Below, piece by piece: positions 50,363-58,329 of a stretch of 64,000 nucleotides of DNA (its first letter is position 1; each line of letters begins with the position of its first letter). The position numbers were made by a program, and so were the translations under genes. The DNA comes from Streptomyces rhizosphaerihabitans (GTDB lineage: Bacteria; Actinomycetota; Actinomycetes; Streptomycetales; Streptomycetaceae). A model generated the notes under the pieces. That model was not told the DNA's origin. It ran no database searches and saw only the letters and a program-made list of their open reading frames with translations. The DNA is taken from contig NZ_JAODTZ010000017.1 of NCBI RefSeq assembly GCF_025399795.1, forward strand, positions 98,438 through 162,437. Reading direction: 5' to 3'.

Positions 50363-50692
50363 TCAGTTGTTCGAAGCGGCAGCGTTTCCGGTGGCCGATG
50401 CCGAGACCAGTCGGTTGCGTGCCCGCCCCATGAGCTCTTCGCGCTCGTCCTCGGTCAGTCCGCCCCATACGCCGTACGGTTCCCGCACCGCCAACGCGTG
50501 CGCCGCGCACTCCGCGCGCACAGGGCATCTCATGCAGACCTCTTTGGCCGAGTTCTCACGAGCGCTCCGTGCCGCACCACGCTCGCCCTCCGGGTGGAAG
50601 AAGAGCGAGCTGTCGACCCCGCGGCAGGCCGCGAGGAGCTGCCAGTCCCAGAGGTCCGCGTTCGGACCGGGAAGGCGGGAGAAATCTGCCAT
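50363..50692 (-). CDS. whiD: WhiB-like iron-sulfur regulator WhiD
   Basis: WhiD is needed for late sporulation in streptomycetes. The 109-residue product has the 4 cysteines that ligate a [4Fe-4S] cluster at positions 23, 53, 56 and 62 (AACRG; EVCMRCPVRAEC). The glycine-rich turn is YGVWGG and a basic C-terminal helix ends in RARNRLV. The ATG at 50692 was chosen because the upstream 14 codons are not in the known protein. It is divergent from bldM in the same order as S. coelicolor (SCO4767-4768). A GGGGAC site precedes the ATG. Confidence 0.96.
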   Translation of the reverse strand: MADFSRLPGPNADLWDWQLLAACRGVDSSLFFHPEGERGAARSARENSAKEVCMRCPVRAECAAHALAVREPYGVWGGLTEDEREELMGRARNRLVSASATGNAAASNN

Positions 50693-51081
50693 TGCGTGTC
50701 CCCTTGTTGCCGTTCTGGGCTGCTCTGTGCCCACCGACCGTACATCTACGATCTAAGGAGATGAAAATATGACTCATTGCGAATCTAGCCTCAGACACCA
50801 GCAAATGGGAAGAAAACAGGCTAAATGGGGCATGGGTTGTGATGAAACGTTGAGGGTCGGCGCGCATGTCTGCACCGTGTCCGTGCCCTCACGTACAGTG
50901 CCGATGACGGCCGACTGCCCCGTAACTCTTTCGAGTGACCATCGTTGAGATGGCTGAGGCGGTTGAAGGAACAAGCGCTCGGGTAGGCGGTCATATCCGC
51001 CTGCGAGTGTCGACCGCACAGGTGACGATTCGTAACAGCCTGGAGGCTCAAGGTGACGCGCATCAGCTGCGGAGGACGGTC
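50693..51081. other. whiD-bldM divergent regulatory region
   Basis: The region is 389 bases long. The part at about 50750-50835 is the most AT-rich stretch seen in this part of the window and probably holds whiD and bldM promoters. The sigma-BldN promoter of bldM lies at 50921-50948. No open frame is convincing. Confidence 0.6.
50921..50948 (+). promoter_or_regulatory. sigma-BldN-type promoter of bldM
   Basis: CGTAAC (50921-50926) and CGTTGA (50943-50948), separated by 16 bases, match the sigma-BldN promoter (bldMp1) I remember from S. coelicolor. This ties bldM to the BldN cascade. It would yield a leader of about 128 bases before the ATG. Confidence 0.85.
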
Positions 51082-51693
51082 ATGACATCCGTCCTCGTCT
51101 GCGACGACTCCCCGCTTGCCCGAGAGGCGCTCCGCCGCGCGGTTGCGACCGTGCCCGGTGTCGAGCGCGTGACGACGGCGGCCAACGGCGAGGAAGTCCT
51201 CCGCCGCTGGGGAGCCGACCGTTCGGATTTGATTCTGATGGACGTACGTATGCCCGGACTGGGCGGCGTCGAGACGGTCAGGCGGCTGCTGTCCGCCGAC
51301 CCCGGTGCGCGCATCATCATGCTCACCGTGGCCGAGGACCTGGACGGCGTGGCACTCGCCGTCGCCGCCGGCGCCCGCGGCTATCTGCACAAGGACGCCT
51401 CACGGGCGGAGCTGCGCGCCACCGTGACCCAGGCGCTCGCCGACCCGACCTGGCGGCTCGCGCCGCGCAGACTGCGTTCGGCGGAGATGGGCGCCGCGCC
51501 CACCCTCACCGCGCGTGAGATCCAGGTCCTCGAAGGAATGAGCCATGGCCGCTCGAACGCGGAGATCGGCCGTGAGCTTTTTCTCTCCGAGGACACGGTC
51601 AAGACCCATGCCCGGCGGCTCTTCAAGAAGCTCGGCGCCTCGGACCGGGCGCACGCGGTCGCGCTCGGATTCCGGTGGGGCCTGGTCCGCTAG
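51082..51693 (+). CDS. bldM: Orphan response regulator BldM
   Basis: BldM activates aerial growth genes as a homodimer and sporulation genes as a heterodimer with WhiI. The 203-residue product has a receiver domain with acidic pair Asp8-Asp9 and the phosphoacceptor position Asp54 (LILMDVRMPG). Its LuxR-type DNA-binding domain is TAREIQVLEGMSHGRSNAEI. No kinase is adjacent, and published work on S. coelicolor found Asp54 dispensable. The ATG at 51082 was chosen over an in-frame upstream start, matching the known protein. Confidence 0.97.
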   Translation: MTSVLVCDDSPLAREALRRAVATVPGVERVTTAANGEEVLRRWGADRSDLILMDVRMPGLGGVETVRRLLSADPGARIIMLTVAEDLDGVALAVAAGARGYLHKDASRAELRATVTQALADPTWRLAPRRLRSAEMGAAPTLTAREIQVLEGMSHGRSNAEIGRELFLSEDTVKTHARRLFKKLGASDRAHAVALGFRWGLVR

Positions 51694-51871
51694 GTGAGCC
51701 GTCTCGAGGGTATGACGGTAGTAGTCCCTGCCCGCCGGACGGCGGGTGGGGCCGGGCCCTCGGAGAGAGCCTCTTCGGTGTCCGATCCCCGTTTCCCGGC
51801 GGATGCCGCATCCTTGAGGTGTGGAGTTCCTTGGGGACAAGTCGGTCGAGCGGAAGGGGAGGGCGCAGGAT

Positions 51872-52537
51872 ATGAGTTCCGGCGCACCTGCTCATAACGC
51901 TTCGGTGCACAACTATGGACGCGGTGCCACGGACAGGACGACGTCAAGGCACCATGGACCGATGCGTGAAGACGAGACGACGGGGATCGGTGCGCTCGTC
52001 CATCGCGCGGTCGACGGCGACGAACAGGCCACACACGACCTGCTCGCCCATGTACACCCGCTCGCGCTGCGTTACTGCCGCGCCCGTCTGTCCCGGCTTC
52101 CGGGGGACGCGCGGCACTTCGTGGAGGACCTGGCGCAGGAGGTCTGTGTCGCGGTGCTCCTGGCGCTGCCGCGCTACAAGGACACCGGGCGCCCCTTCGA
52201 GGCGTTTGTCTTCGCGATCGCCGCGCACAAGGTCGCCGACCTCCAGCGCGCCGCGATGCGCCATCCGGGGTCAACGGCCGTCCCGTCCGACGAGATGCCT
52301 GAGCGGCCCGACGACTCCCTCGGCCCCGAGGAGCGCGCGCTGCTCAGCAGCGACGCCGAATGGGCCAAGAAACTCATGGCCAACCTCCCCGAGAACCAGC
52401 GCGAGCTGCTCCTTCTGCGCATCGCGGTGGGCCTCACGGCCGAGGAGACGGGCCAGATGTTGGGAATGTCACCGGGTGCCGTCCGGGTGGCCCAGCACCG
52501 GGCGCTGAGCCGGCTGCGGGCGCTGGCGGAGCAGTAG
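51872..52537 (+). CDS. shbA: Sigma factor ShbA (drives hrdB transcription)
   Basis: The ECF-type sigma factor has region 2 (ALRYCRARLSRLP; VEDLAQEVCVAVLLALPRYK) and region 4 (LPENQRELLLLRIAVGLTAEETGQML). In S. griseus and S. coelicolor the orthologue next to bldM transcribes the primary sigma gene hrdB. ATG 51872 has a GGGGAGGG site and gives 221 residues; a second start at 51962 would give 191 and is close to what some annotations use. The gene lies between bldM and guaB. Confidence 0.88.
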   Translation: MSSGAPAHNASVHNYGRGATDRTTSRHHGPMREDETTGIGALVHRAVDGDEQATHDLLAHVHPLALRYCRARLSRLPGDARHFVEDLAQEVCVAVLLALPRYKDTGRPFEAFVFAIAAHKVADLQRAAMRHPGSTAVPSDEMPERPDDSLGPEERALLSSDAEWAKKLMANLPENQRELLLLRIAVGLTAEETGQMLGMSPGAVRVAQHRALSRLRALAEQ

Positions 52538-52983
52538 GAACGCGGTCCGGTCGCGGCGACGCGACCGGGGCGGCATGTTCCCGCCGCTCCGACCGGATCC
52601 CGGCCGGAGCGACACGTTCCGGTGGTGCTCGTCGACGCTCGGCAAGGCGGCCCGTTCCCGCGCACCGCCACTCCGGATTTCTTTCCCTCCGCAAATTGCA
52701 GGCAAAAGGTGGCGGGCCCCGGCGGCGCCGGACCGGCTCGCCCAGGACGGACGGGGCGCCTCCCCTCCGGCACGGAGGCGGGGTGCCGCCGACGAAGACC
52801 CACCCAGGCGGGGCGGTCCCGGCGGGGCCTCGGCGCCTCCCCGGGCACGGGTCTGAACGGGGACGACCTTCATCCCGTACGAACATACGAAGCCGAAGCC
52901 CACCCTCAACCGTGGAATGAGAGAGCCATGCTTCCCGTTAGCATGGACATCCGCACCGATCAAGGCCATTTGGGGAAGGTGTC
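52538..52983. other. Gap between shbA and guaB
   Basis: Most of the 446 bases are very GC-rich with no coding bias. A seven-bp stem (52926-52932 with 52940-52946) just before guaB may be a leader hairpin or operator. A repeated GCGACCGGAGC-like element lies near 52550-52610. No gene is supported. Confidence 0.5.
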
Positions 52984-54492
52984 ATGACTGCCAACGTCGA
53001 CGGAGTGCCCGCCAAGTTCGCGACACTCGGGCTGACCTACGACGACGTGCTGCTGCTGCCGGGCTCGTCGGACATGGCGCCCGACCAGATCGACACCGCC
53101 TCGCACATCTCGAAGAACGTCCGGGTCAACATCCCGCTGCTGTCCGCCGCCATGGACAAGGTCACCGAGTCGCGCATGGCGATCGCGATGGCCCGCCAGG
53201 GCGGCGTCGGTGTTCTGCACCGCAACCTGTCCATCGAGGACCAGGCCAACCAGGTCGACCTGGTGAAGCGCTCCGAGTCCGGCATGGTGACCGACCCGAT
53301 CACCGTGCACCCGGACGCCACGCTCGGCGAGGCCGACGCGATCTGCGCCAAGTTCCGCATCTCCGGTGTGCCGGTCACCGACGGCGGCGGCAAGCTGCTC
53401 GGCATCGTCACCAACCGCGACATGGCCTTCGAGACGGACCGTTCGCGCCAGGTGCGCGAGGTCATGACGCCGATGCCGCTGGTCACCGGCAAGGTCGGCA
53501 TCTCGGGCCACGACGCGATGCAGCTACTGCGCCGCCACAAGATCGAGAAGCTTCCGCTGGTCGACGACGCGGGCGTCCTCAAGGGCCTCATCACGGTCAA
53601 GGACTTCGTCAAGGCCGAGAAGTACCCGATGGCCGCGAAGGACGCCGAGGGGCGTCTGCTGGTCGGCGCGGCCGTCGGCGTCGCGGGCGACGCCTTCGAG
53701 CGCGCCCAGGCGCTGATCGAGGCGGGCGTCGACTTCATCGTCGTCGACACCGCGCACGGTCACTCCCGCCTGGTCGGCGACATGGTGGCCAAGATCAAGT
53801 CGAACTCCTCGGGCGTGGACGTCATCGGCGGCAACATCGCCACCCGTGACGGTGCGCAGGCGCTCATCGACGCCGGCGTCGACGGCATCAAGGTCGGTGT
53901 CGGCCCCGGCTCCATCTGCACCACCCGTGTCGTCGCAGGCATCGGAGTACCGCAGGTGACGGCCATCTACGAAGCCTCGCTCGCCGCCAAGGCGGCCGGC
54001 GTCCCGGTCATCGGCGACGGTGGCCTCCAGTACTCCGGTGACATCGCGAAGGCCCTGGTCGCGGGCGCCGACACGGTGATGCTCGGCTCGCTGCTCGCGG
54101 GCTGCGAGGAGTCCCCGGGCGAGCTGCTCTTCATCAACGGCAAGCAGTTCAAGTCGTACCGCGGCATGGGCTCCCTGGGTGCCATGCAGTCCCGCGGCGA
54201 GCAGCGTTCCTTCTCCAAGGACCGTTACTTCCAGGAGGGCGTCGCCTCCGACGAGAAGCTCGTCCCCGAGGGCATCGAGGGCCAGGTTCCCTACCGGGGT
54301 CCGCTCTCCGCGGTCGTCCACCAGCTGGTCGGCGGTCTGCGCCAGTCGATGTTCTACGTCGGCGGCCGTACCGTGCCCGAGCTCCAGGACCGCGGCCGGT
54401 TCGTCCGGATCACCTCGGCGGGCCTCAAGGAGAGCCACCCGCACGACATCCAGATGACGGTCGAGGCGCCGAACTACAGCCGCAACAAGTAG
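52984..54492 (+). CDS. guaB: Inosine-5'-monophosphate dehydrogenase
   Basis: GuaB oxidises IMP to XMP, the committed step to GMP. The 502-residue product has a TIM barrel with DDVLLLPG, two CBS domains (about residues 95-215; GMVTDPITVHPDATL; VMTPMPLVTGKVGI), the catalytic Cys312 in GPGSICTTRVVAGI and the flap KQFKSYRGMGS. The ATG at 52984 has a GGGGAAGG site. A 19-bp hairpin ends the transcript before guaB3. Confidence 0.98.
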   Translation: MTANVDGVPAKFATLGLTYDDVLLLPGSSDMAPDQIDTASHISKNVRVNIPLLSAAMDKVTESRMAIAMARQGGVGVLHRNLSIEDQANQVDLVKRSESGMVTDPITVHPDATLGEADAICAKFRISGVPVTDGGGKLLGIVTNRDMAFETDRSRQVREVMTPMPLVTGKVGISGHDAMQLLRRHKIEKLPLVDDAGVLKGLITVKDFVKAEKYPMAAKDAEGRLLVGAAVGVAGDAFERAQALIEAGVDFIVVDTAHGHSRLVGDMVAKIKSNSSGVDVIGGNIATRDGAQALIDAGVDGIKVGVGPGSICTTRVVAGIGVPQVTAIYEASLAAKAAGVPVIGDGGLQYSGDIAKALVAGADTVMLGSLLAGCEESPGELLFINGKQFKSYRGMGSLGAMQSRGEQRSFSKDRYFQEGVASDEKLVPEGIEGQVPYRGPLSAVVHQLVGGLRQSMFYVGGRTVPELQDRGRFVRITSAGLKESHPHDIQMTVEAPNYSRNK

Positions 54493-54510
54493 TCACCCGA
54501 ATACGTGATC

Positions 54511-54578
54511 GGGCTCCGCGCGTGCGTGGAGCCCGACGGCAAGGGCGGTCCCGGAGGTTCCGGGGCCGCCCTTGCCGT
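54511..54578 (+). terminator. Two adjacent hairpins after guaB
   Basis: A 7-bp stem (54511-54517 with 54528-54534) precedes a 19-bp stem (54536-54554 with 54560-54578, one wobble). The second is the likely guaB terminator; guaB3 begins 51 bases later. Confidence 0.75.
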
Positions 54579-54629
54579 GGGCGTCGGGGATACTGGGAGG
54601 CGCAGAAGCGAAGAGGGAAAGGCCACAAC

Positions 54630-55754
54630 GTGACTGAGATCGAGATCGGGCGCGGCAAGCGCGGCCGCCGGGCGTACGCCTTCGACGACATCGCCGTCGT
54701 CCCGAGCCGCCGTACGCGGGACCCGAAGGAGGTCTCGATCGCCTGGCAGATCGACGCGTACCGCTTCGAGCTGCCCTTCCTGGCCGCCCCGATGGACTCG
54801 GTCGTCTCCCCGGCCACCGCGATCCGTATCGGCGAGCTGGGCGGCCTGGGCGTCCTGAACCTGGAAGGCCTCTGGACGCGGTACGACGACCCGCAGCCGC
54901 TGCTGGACGAGATCGCCGGGCTGGACTCGGAGACCGCGACCCGCCGCCTCCAGGAGATCTACGCGGCTCCCATCAAGGAGGAGCTGATCGGGCAGCGCAT
55001 CAAGGAGGTGCGCGACTCCGGAGTCGTCACCGCCGCCGCGCTGTCCCCGCAGCGCACGGCGCAGTTCTCCAAGGCCGTCGTCGACGCGGGTGTGGACATC
55101 TTCGTGATCCGCGGTACGACGGTGTCGGCCGAGCACGTCTCCGGTGCCGCCGAACCGCTGAACCTGAAGCAGTTCATCTACGAGCTCGACGTTCCGGTGA
55201 TCGTCGGCGGCTGTGCCACGTACACCGCGGCCCTGCACCTGATGCGCACCGGCGCGGCCGGTGTCCTCGTCGGTTTCGGCGGCGGTGCCGCGCACACCAC
55301 GCGCAACGTGCTGGGCATCCAGGTCCCGATGGCCACCGCTGTCGCGGACGTCGCCGCGGCCCGCCGCGACTACATGGACGAGTCCGGCGGCCGGTACGTG
55401 CACGTCATCGCCGACGGTGGTGTGGGCTGGTCCGGAGACCTCCCCAAGGCCATCGCCTGCGGCGCCGACTCCGTGATGATGGGCTCCCCGCTCGCGCGCG
55501 CCACCGACGCGCCCGGCCGCGGACACCACTGGGGCATGGAGGCGGTGAACGAGGAGCTGCCGCGCGGCAAGAAGGTCCACCTCGGCACCGTCGGCACCAT
55601 CGAGGAGATCCTCAGCGGTCCGTCCCACATCCCGGACGGCTCGATGAACATCTTCGGCGCCCTCCGCCGCGCCATGGCCACCACCGGCTACAGCGAGCTC
55701 AAGGAGTTCCAGCGCGTCGAGGTGACGGTCGCGGACTCGCAGCACAAGCGTTAG
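54630..55754 (+). CDS. guaB3: GuaB3-family IMP dehydrogenase-related protein
   Basis: The 374-residue product is a single TIM barrel without CBS domains, of the GuaB3 family found beside guaB in actinobacteria. It starts TEIEIGRGKRGRRAYAFDDI and has the dinucleotide/phosphate motif MDSVVSPATA. At the position of the IMPDH catalytic Cys it reads GGGAAHTTRNVLG with His222. Work on cyanobacterial members suggests GMP reductase-like activity; here the His makes function uncertain. The GTG at 54630 is the family start. A 22-bp terminator follows. Confidence 0.92.
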   Translation: MTEIEIGRGKRGRRAYAFDDIAVVPSRRTRDPKEVSIAWQIDAYRFELPFLAAPMDSVVSPATAIRIGELGGLGVLNLEGLWTRYDDPQPLLDEIAGLDSETATRRLQEIYAAPIKEELIGQRIKEVRDSGVVTAAALSPQRTAQFSKAVVDAGVDIFVIRGTTVSAEHVSGAAEPLNLKQFIYELDVPVIVGGCATYTAALHLMRTGAAGVLVGFGGGAAHTTRNVLGIQVPMATAVADVAAARRDYMDESGGRYVHVIADGGVGWSGDLPKAIACGADSVMMGSPLARATDAPGRGHHWGMEAVNEELPRGKKVHLGTVGTIEEILSGPSHIPDGSMNIFGALRRAMATTGYSELKEFQRVEVTVADSQHKR

Positions 55755-55790
55755 CCCGTACGCGTCACAAGCGCCGACGCGCCCGCCTGA

Positions 55791-55838
55791 ACATGCGAAG
55801 GGCCCGTCCACCGAGTGGTGGACGGGCCCTTCGCATGT
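55791..55838. terminator. Perfect 22-bp hairpin terminator after guaB3
   Basis: Arm 55791-55812 pairs without mismatch with 55817-55838 around a GAGT loop. It lies between convergent genes. Confidence 0.9.
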
Positions 55839-55850
55839 GAGGCCGTTCCG

Positions 55851-56117
55851 TCAGGCGTCCGTCAGCAACTCGGCGACGCCCGCGAGGGCCGGCACGATGC
55901 CGCAGAGGCTGACGACCGCCCCGACCGCCCGGAAGCCGAAGGCCGTGATCCACTTGACCGGTGGTGCGAAGTCGCCGGTCGTGGCGGCGCGCAGATCATG
56001 GCCGCGCTGCTGGGACGCCTCCATCGCCGTGGCGGCGCCGCGCACGTTGAAGGCGACCCGGCCTCCGCTCACCGCGGCCGCGAGGCCGAACAGCATCAGG
56101 AACAGCCAGAAGGGCAT
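55851..56117 (-). CDS. Small membrane protein, 88 residues
   Basis: The product has two hydrophobic segments, at the N-terminus (FWLFLMLFGLAAAV) and near the end (FRAVGAVVSLCGIVPALAGV). Its ATG at 56117 is one base from the stop of the next upstream gene, so the two form an operon. No function is recognised. Confidence 0.72.
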   Translation of the reverse strand: MPFWLFLMLFGLAAAVSGGRVAFNVRGAATAMEASQQRGHDLRAATTGDFAPPVKWITAFGFRAVGAVVSLCGIVPALAGVAELLTDA

Positions 56118-56118
56118 C

Positions 56119-56697
56119 TCAGTGACCGTGCCCGGCCTTGCGGGTGCCCTGGAACGCCACGTACGCCGCGATCGCGAAGAAGGCGAAGGTCAGCGGGTCG
56201 GCGTTGTCCTTCCACGCCTGCTGGACCACGTCGAAGTGGTCGAAGAAGATGGTGCTGAAGCCGAGGCCGGTCTCCTTGGCGCCGATCATGGCCTCGCCGA
56301 TCAGCTGGCCGAGGTAGATCGCGGCGACGGACACGATCACGCTGACCACCGGCAGGGTCTGGTTGCGGCCGCCGAGGCGGCCCGCGGCGATGCCGACGAG
56401 GAAGCCGACACCGACGGCGGCATAGCCGATCTCGTGCTTGGTGAGGCCGATGATGAGGCCGTACAGGACCGCGGAGACCACGCCGGCGCCGAGGGCGGCG
56501 ACGGCACCGAGCGCGAAGTTGCTGCGCGCCGGGGCGGCCGGGGCGACGGGCGCGACCGGGAAGCCCGGCTGGGGCGCGCCCTGCGGGACGGCCTGCTGCG
56601 GGACACCCGGCTGCGGCACGGGCGGCTGGTCGGTGGGCTCGCCCGCGTAAGGGTTGTTGTCGACCGGTGGACCGGACGGCGGCGTCGGCTGGCTCAA
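56119..56697 (-). CDS. Membrane protein with Pro/Gln-rich N-terminus
   Basis: The 192-residue product begins at a TTG (SQPTPPSGPPVDNNPYAG) with a GGGGGGAA site. A 55-residue Pro/Gln-rich segment (PQPGVPQQAVPQGAPQPG) is followed by four predicted helices. Such Pro-rich tethers are common in streptomycete membrane proteins that interact with partners. Longer open frames that continue to 58104 are not supported. It is upstream of the 88-residue gene and divergent from nothing close. The role is unknown. Confidence 0.75.
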   Translation of the reverse strand: MSQPTPPSGPPVDNNPYAGEPTDQPPVPQPGVPQQAVPQGAPQPGFPVAPVAPAAPARSNFALGAVAALGAGVVSAVLYGLIIGLTKHEIGYAAVGVGFLVGIAAGRLGGRNQTLPVVSVIVSVAAIYLGQLIGEAMIGAKETGLGFSTIFFDHFDVVQQAWKDNADPLTFAFFAIAAYVAFQGTRKAGHGH

Positions 56698-56849
56698 GTG
56701 GTTCCCCCCAGGGAAGCGGGCGCACCTGTGGTGTGCGCGTGGGATGTCGACGCACAGGTGCGGGCGCCCGGGGCGCGGGCGCACGTGTGTGCGAGAGCTG
56801 CCGCAGATTAGCAGGGGGAATGACAATCCGTGAGGGGGTTTCCTTCGGC

Positions 56850-58058
56850 TCAGAGCCGGTGTGCCGCTCCGGTCGGGGTCGCCCCCCTTGTGTCCAGGAG
56901 GAGTTGGGCCTTCACGGACAGTCCTTGCAGGTCGTATGTGCGGTGTTGCTGGAGCAGGATCGTCAGGTCGGCGTCGGCCGCGGCCTCGTAGAGGGAGTCC
57001 GCGCGCGGTACGGGCCGTCCGAGGACGTTCCAGGCCGGGACTTGCGGGTCGTGATAGCTGACGGACGCGCCGAGTTCCATCAGACGTCCGGCGATCTCGT
57101 GGGCGGGGGCTCCCTGTTGATCGGCGATGTCCGCCTTGTAGGTGACGCCGAGCAGGAGCACCCGCGCGGCACGGGCGGACTTCCCGTGCTCGTTGAGCAG
57201 TGCGGCGGCGCGCTGGATGACGTACTGGGGCATGTGGTCGTTGACCTGCTGGGCCAGTTCGACCATCCGCAGAGGGCGCCCCGAGGGGCCGCCGAGGTCC
57301 TGGGCGGTCCCGTGCCCGCCGACCCCCGGGCCGGGCCGGAACGCCTGGAACCCGAACGGTTTGGTCTCCGCGCAGCGGATGACGTCCCACAGGTCGACGC
57401 CCAGGTCGTGGCAGAGCACGGCCATCTCGTTGACGAGCGCGATGTTGACGTGCCGGAAGTTGGTCTCCAGGACCTGCACGGTCTCCGCCTCGCGGGGGCC
57501 ACGCGCGCGTACGACCTTGTCGGTGAGCCGCCCGTAGAAGGCGGCGGCCGATTCGGTGCACGCGGGGGTGAGGCCGCCGATGACCTTCGGTGTGACGGCG
57601 GGGGTGAAGTCGCGGTTGCCGGGATCGACCCGGCTGGGTGAATAGGCGAGGTGGAAATCGCGCCCCGCCCGCAGGCCGGAACCGGTTTCGAGGAGTGGGC
57701 GGAGGAAGTTCTCGGTGGTACCGGGGTGCACGGGCGATTCCAGGATCACCGTGGTGTGCGGGCGCAGCCGCGCGGCCAGGGTGCGGGCCGCCGCCTCCAC
57801 CTGGCCGAGGTCCAGGGTGCCGTCCGCGCCCCGTGGGGTCGGCGCGCAGATGACGGCGGTGCGTACGCGGCCCAGCTCGGCCGGGTTCGTGGCCGGCCGG
57901 AAGCCCCCCGAGAGCATCCGGCGCAGTTCTGCGGGGGTGAGAGAGCCGCCCTCCGGCCCTGTTTTGTAGCCGAGGGTGGAGATGCCGGCGGCGACGGCGG
58001 CCTGGGCCAGGGGCAGGCCGAGATGACCGAGTCCGATGACGGCGAGGTCTGCGGGCAT
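56850..58058 (-). CDS. Nucleotide-sugar dehydrogenase family protein lacking catalytic Cys
   Basis: The family oxidises UDP-sugars to uronic acids. The 402-residue product has the Rossmann motif LAVIGLGHLGLPLAQ, the central SPSRVDPGN and FRHVNIALVNEMA motifs and the conserved lysine (TKPFGF). Its C-terminal domain is GVTYKADIADQQGAPAHEI. The GPGVGGHC active site reads GPGVGGHG (Gly250 instead of Cys), and the residue after beta-2, normally Asp for NAD ribose, is Lys32. So it may be inactive or do another reaction. The ATG at 58058 is chosen over an ATT start at 58079. Confidence 0.85.
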   Translation of the reverse strand: MPADLAVIGLGHLGLPLAQAAVAAGISTLGYKTGPEGGSLTPAELRRMLSGGFRPATNPAELGRVRTAVICAPTPRGADGTLDLGQVEAAARTLAARLRPHTTVILESPVHPGTTENFLRPLLETGSGLRAGRDFHLAYSPSRVDPGNRDFTPAVTPKVIGGLTPACTESAAAFYGRLTDKVVRARGPREAETVQVLETNFRHVNIALVNEMAVLCHDLGVDLWDVIRCAETKPFGFQAFRPGPGVGGHGTAQDLGGPSGRPLRMVELAQQVNDHMPQYVIQRAAALLNEHGKSARAARVLLLGVTYKADIADQQGAPAHEIAGRLMELGASVSYHDPQVPAWNVLGRPVPRADSLYEAAADADLTILLQQHRTYDLQGLSVKAQLLLDTRGATPTGAAHRL

Positions 58059-58108
58059 GGAGTGGGCCGTCCTTCCCAATAACCGATGCGGGACAGGTGC
58101 GCAAGCCC

Positions 58109-58212
58109 TGTGGACAGGATGGGCGAGAGCAATGTCAGACTAGGAGTAAATATGACCGATTTGCGGGATTGATCGATCAAGATTCCGTACGCGTCGCCAA
58201 GAGTTGTCCACA
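58109..58212. promoter_or_regulatory. DnaA-box-like sites and a 12-bp palindrome before glpD
   Basis: TTGTCCACA at 58204-58212 is the exact streptomycete DnaA box. A reverse copy with one mismatch lies at 58109-58117. TTGATCGATCAA (58169-58180) is a perfect palindrome between them. Together they make a candidate regulatory region upstream of glpD. Confidence 0.55.
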
Positions 58213-58329
58213 GGCTGCGGGCGGACGGTGGCCGAGGAGGGGCAAGACGGTCAGACTTTGGGCAGGGGGGATGTGAGCCGGGCGTCGCCGGACAGGTGCG
58301 GCCAGCGCGACCAACAGCGGGAGGCAGCG

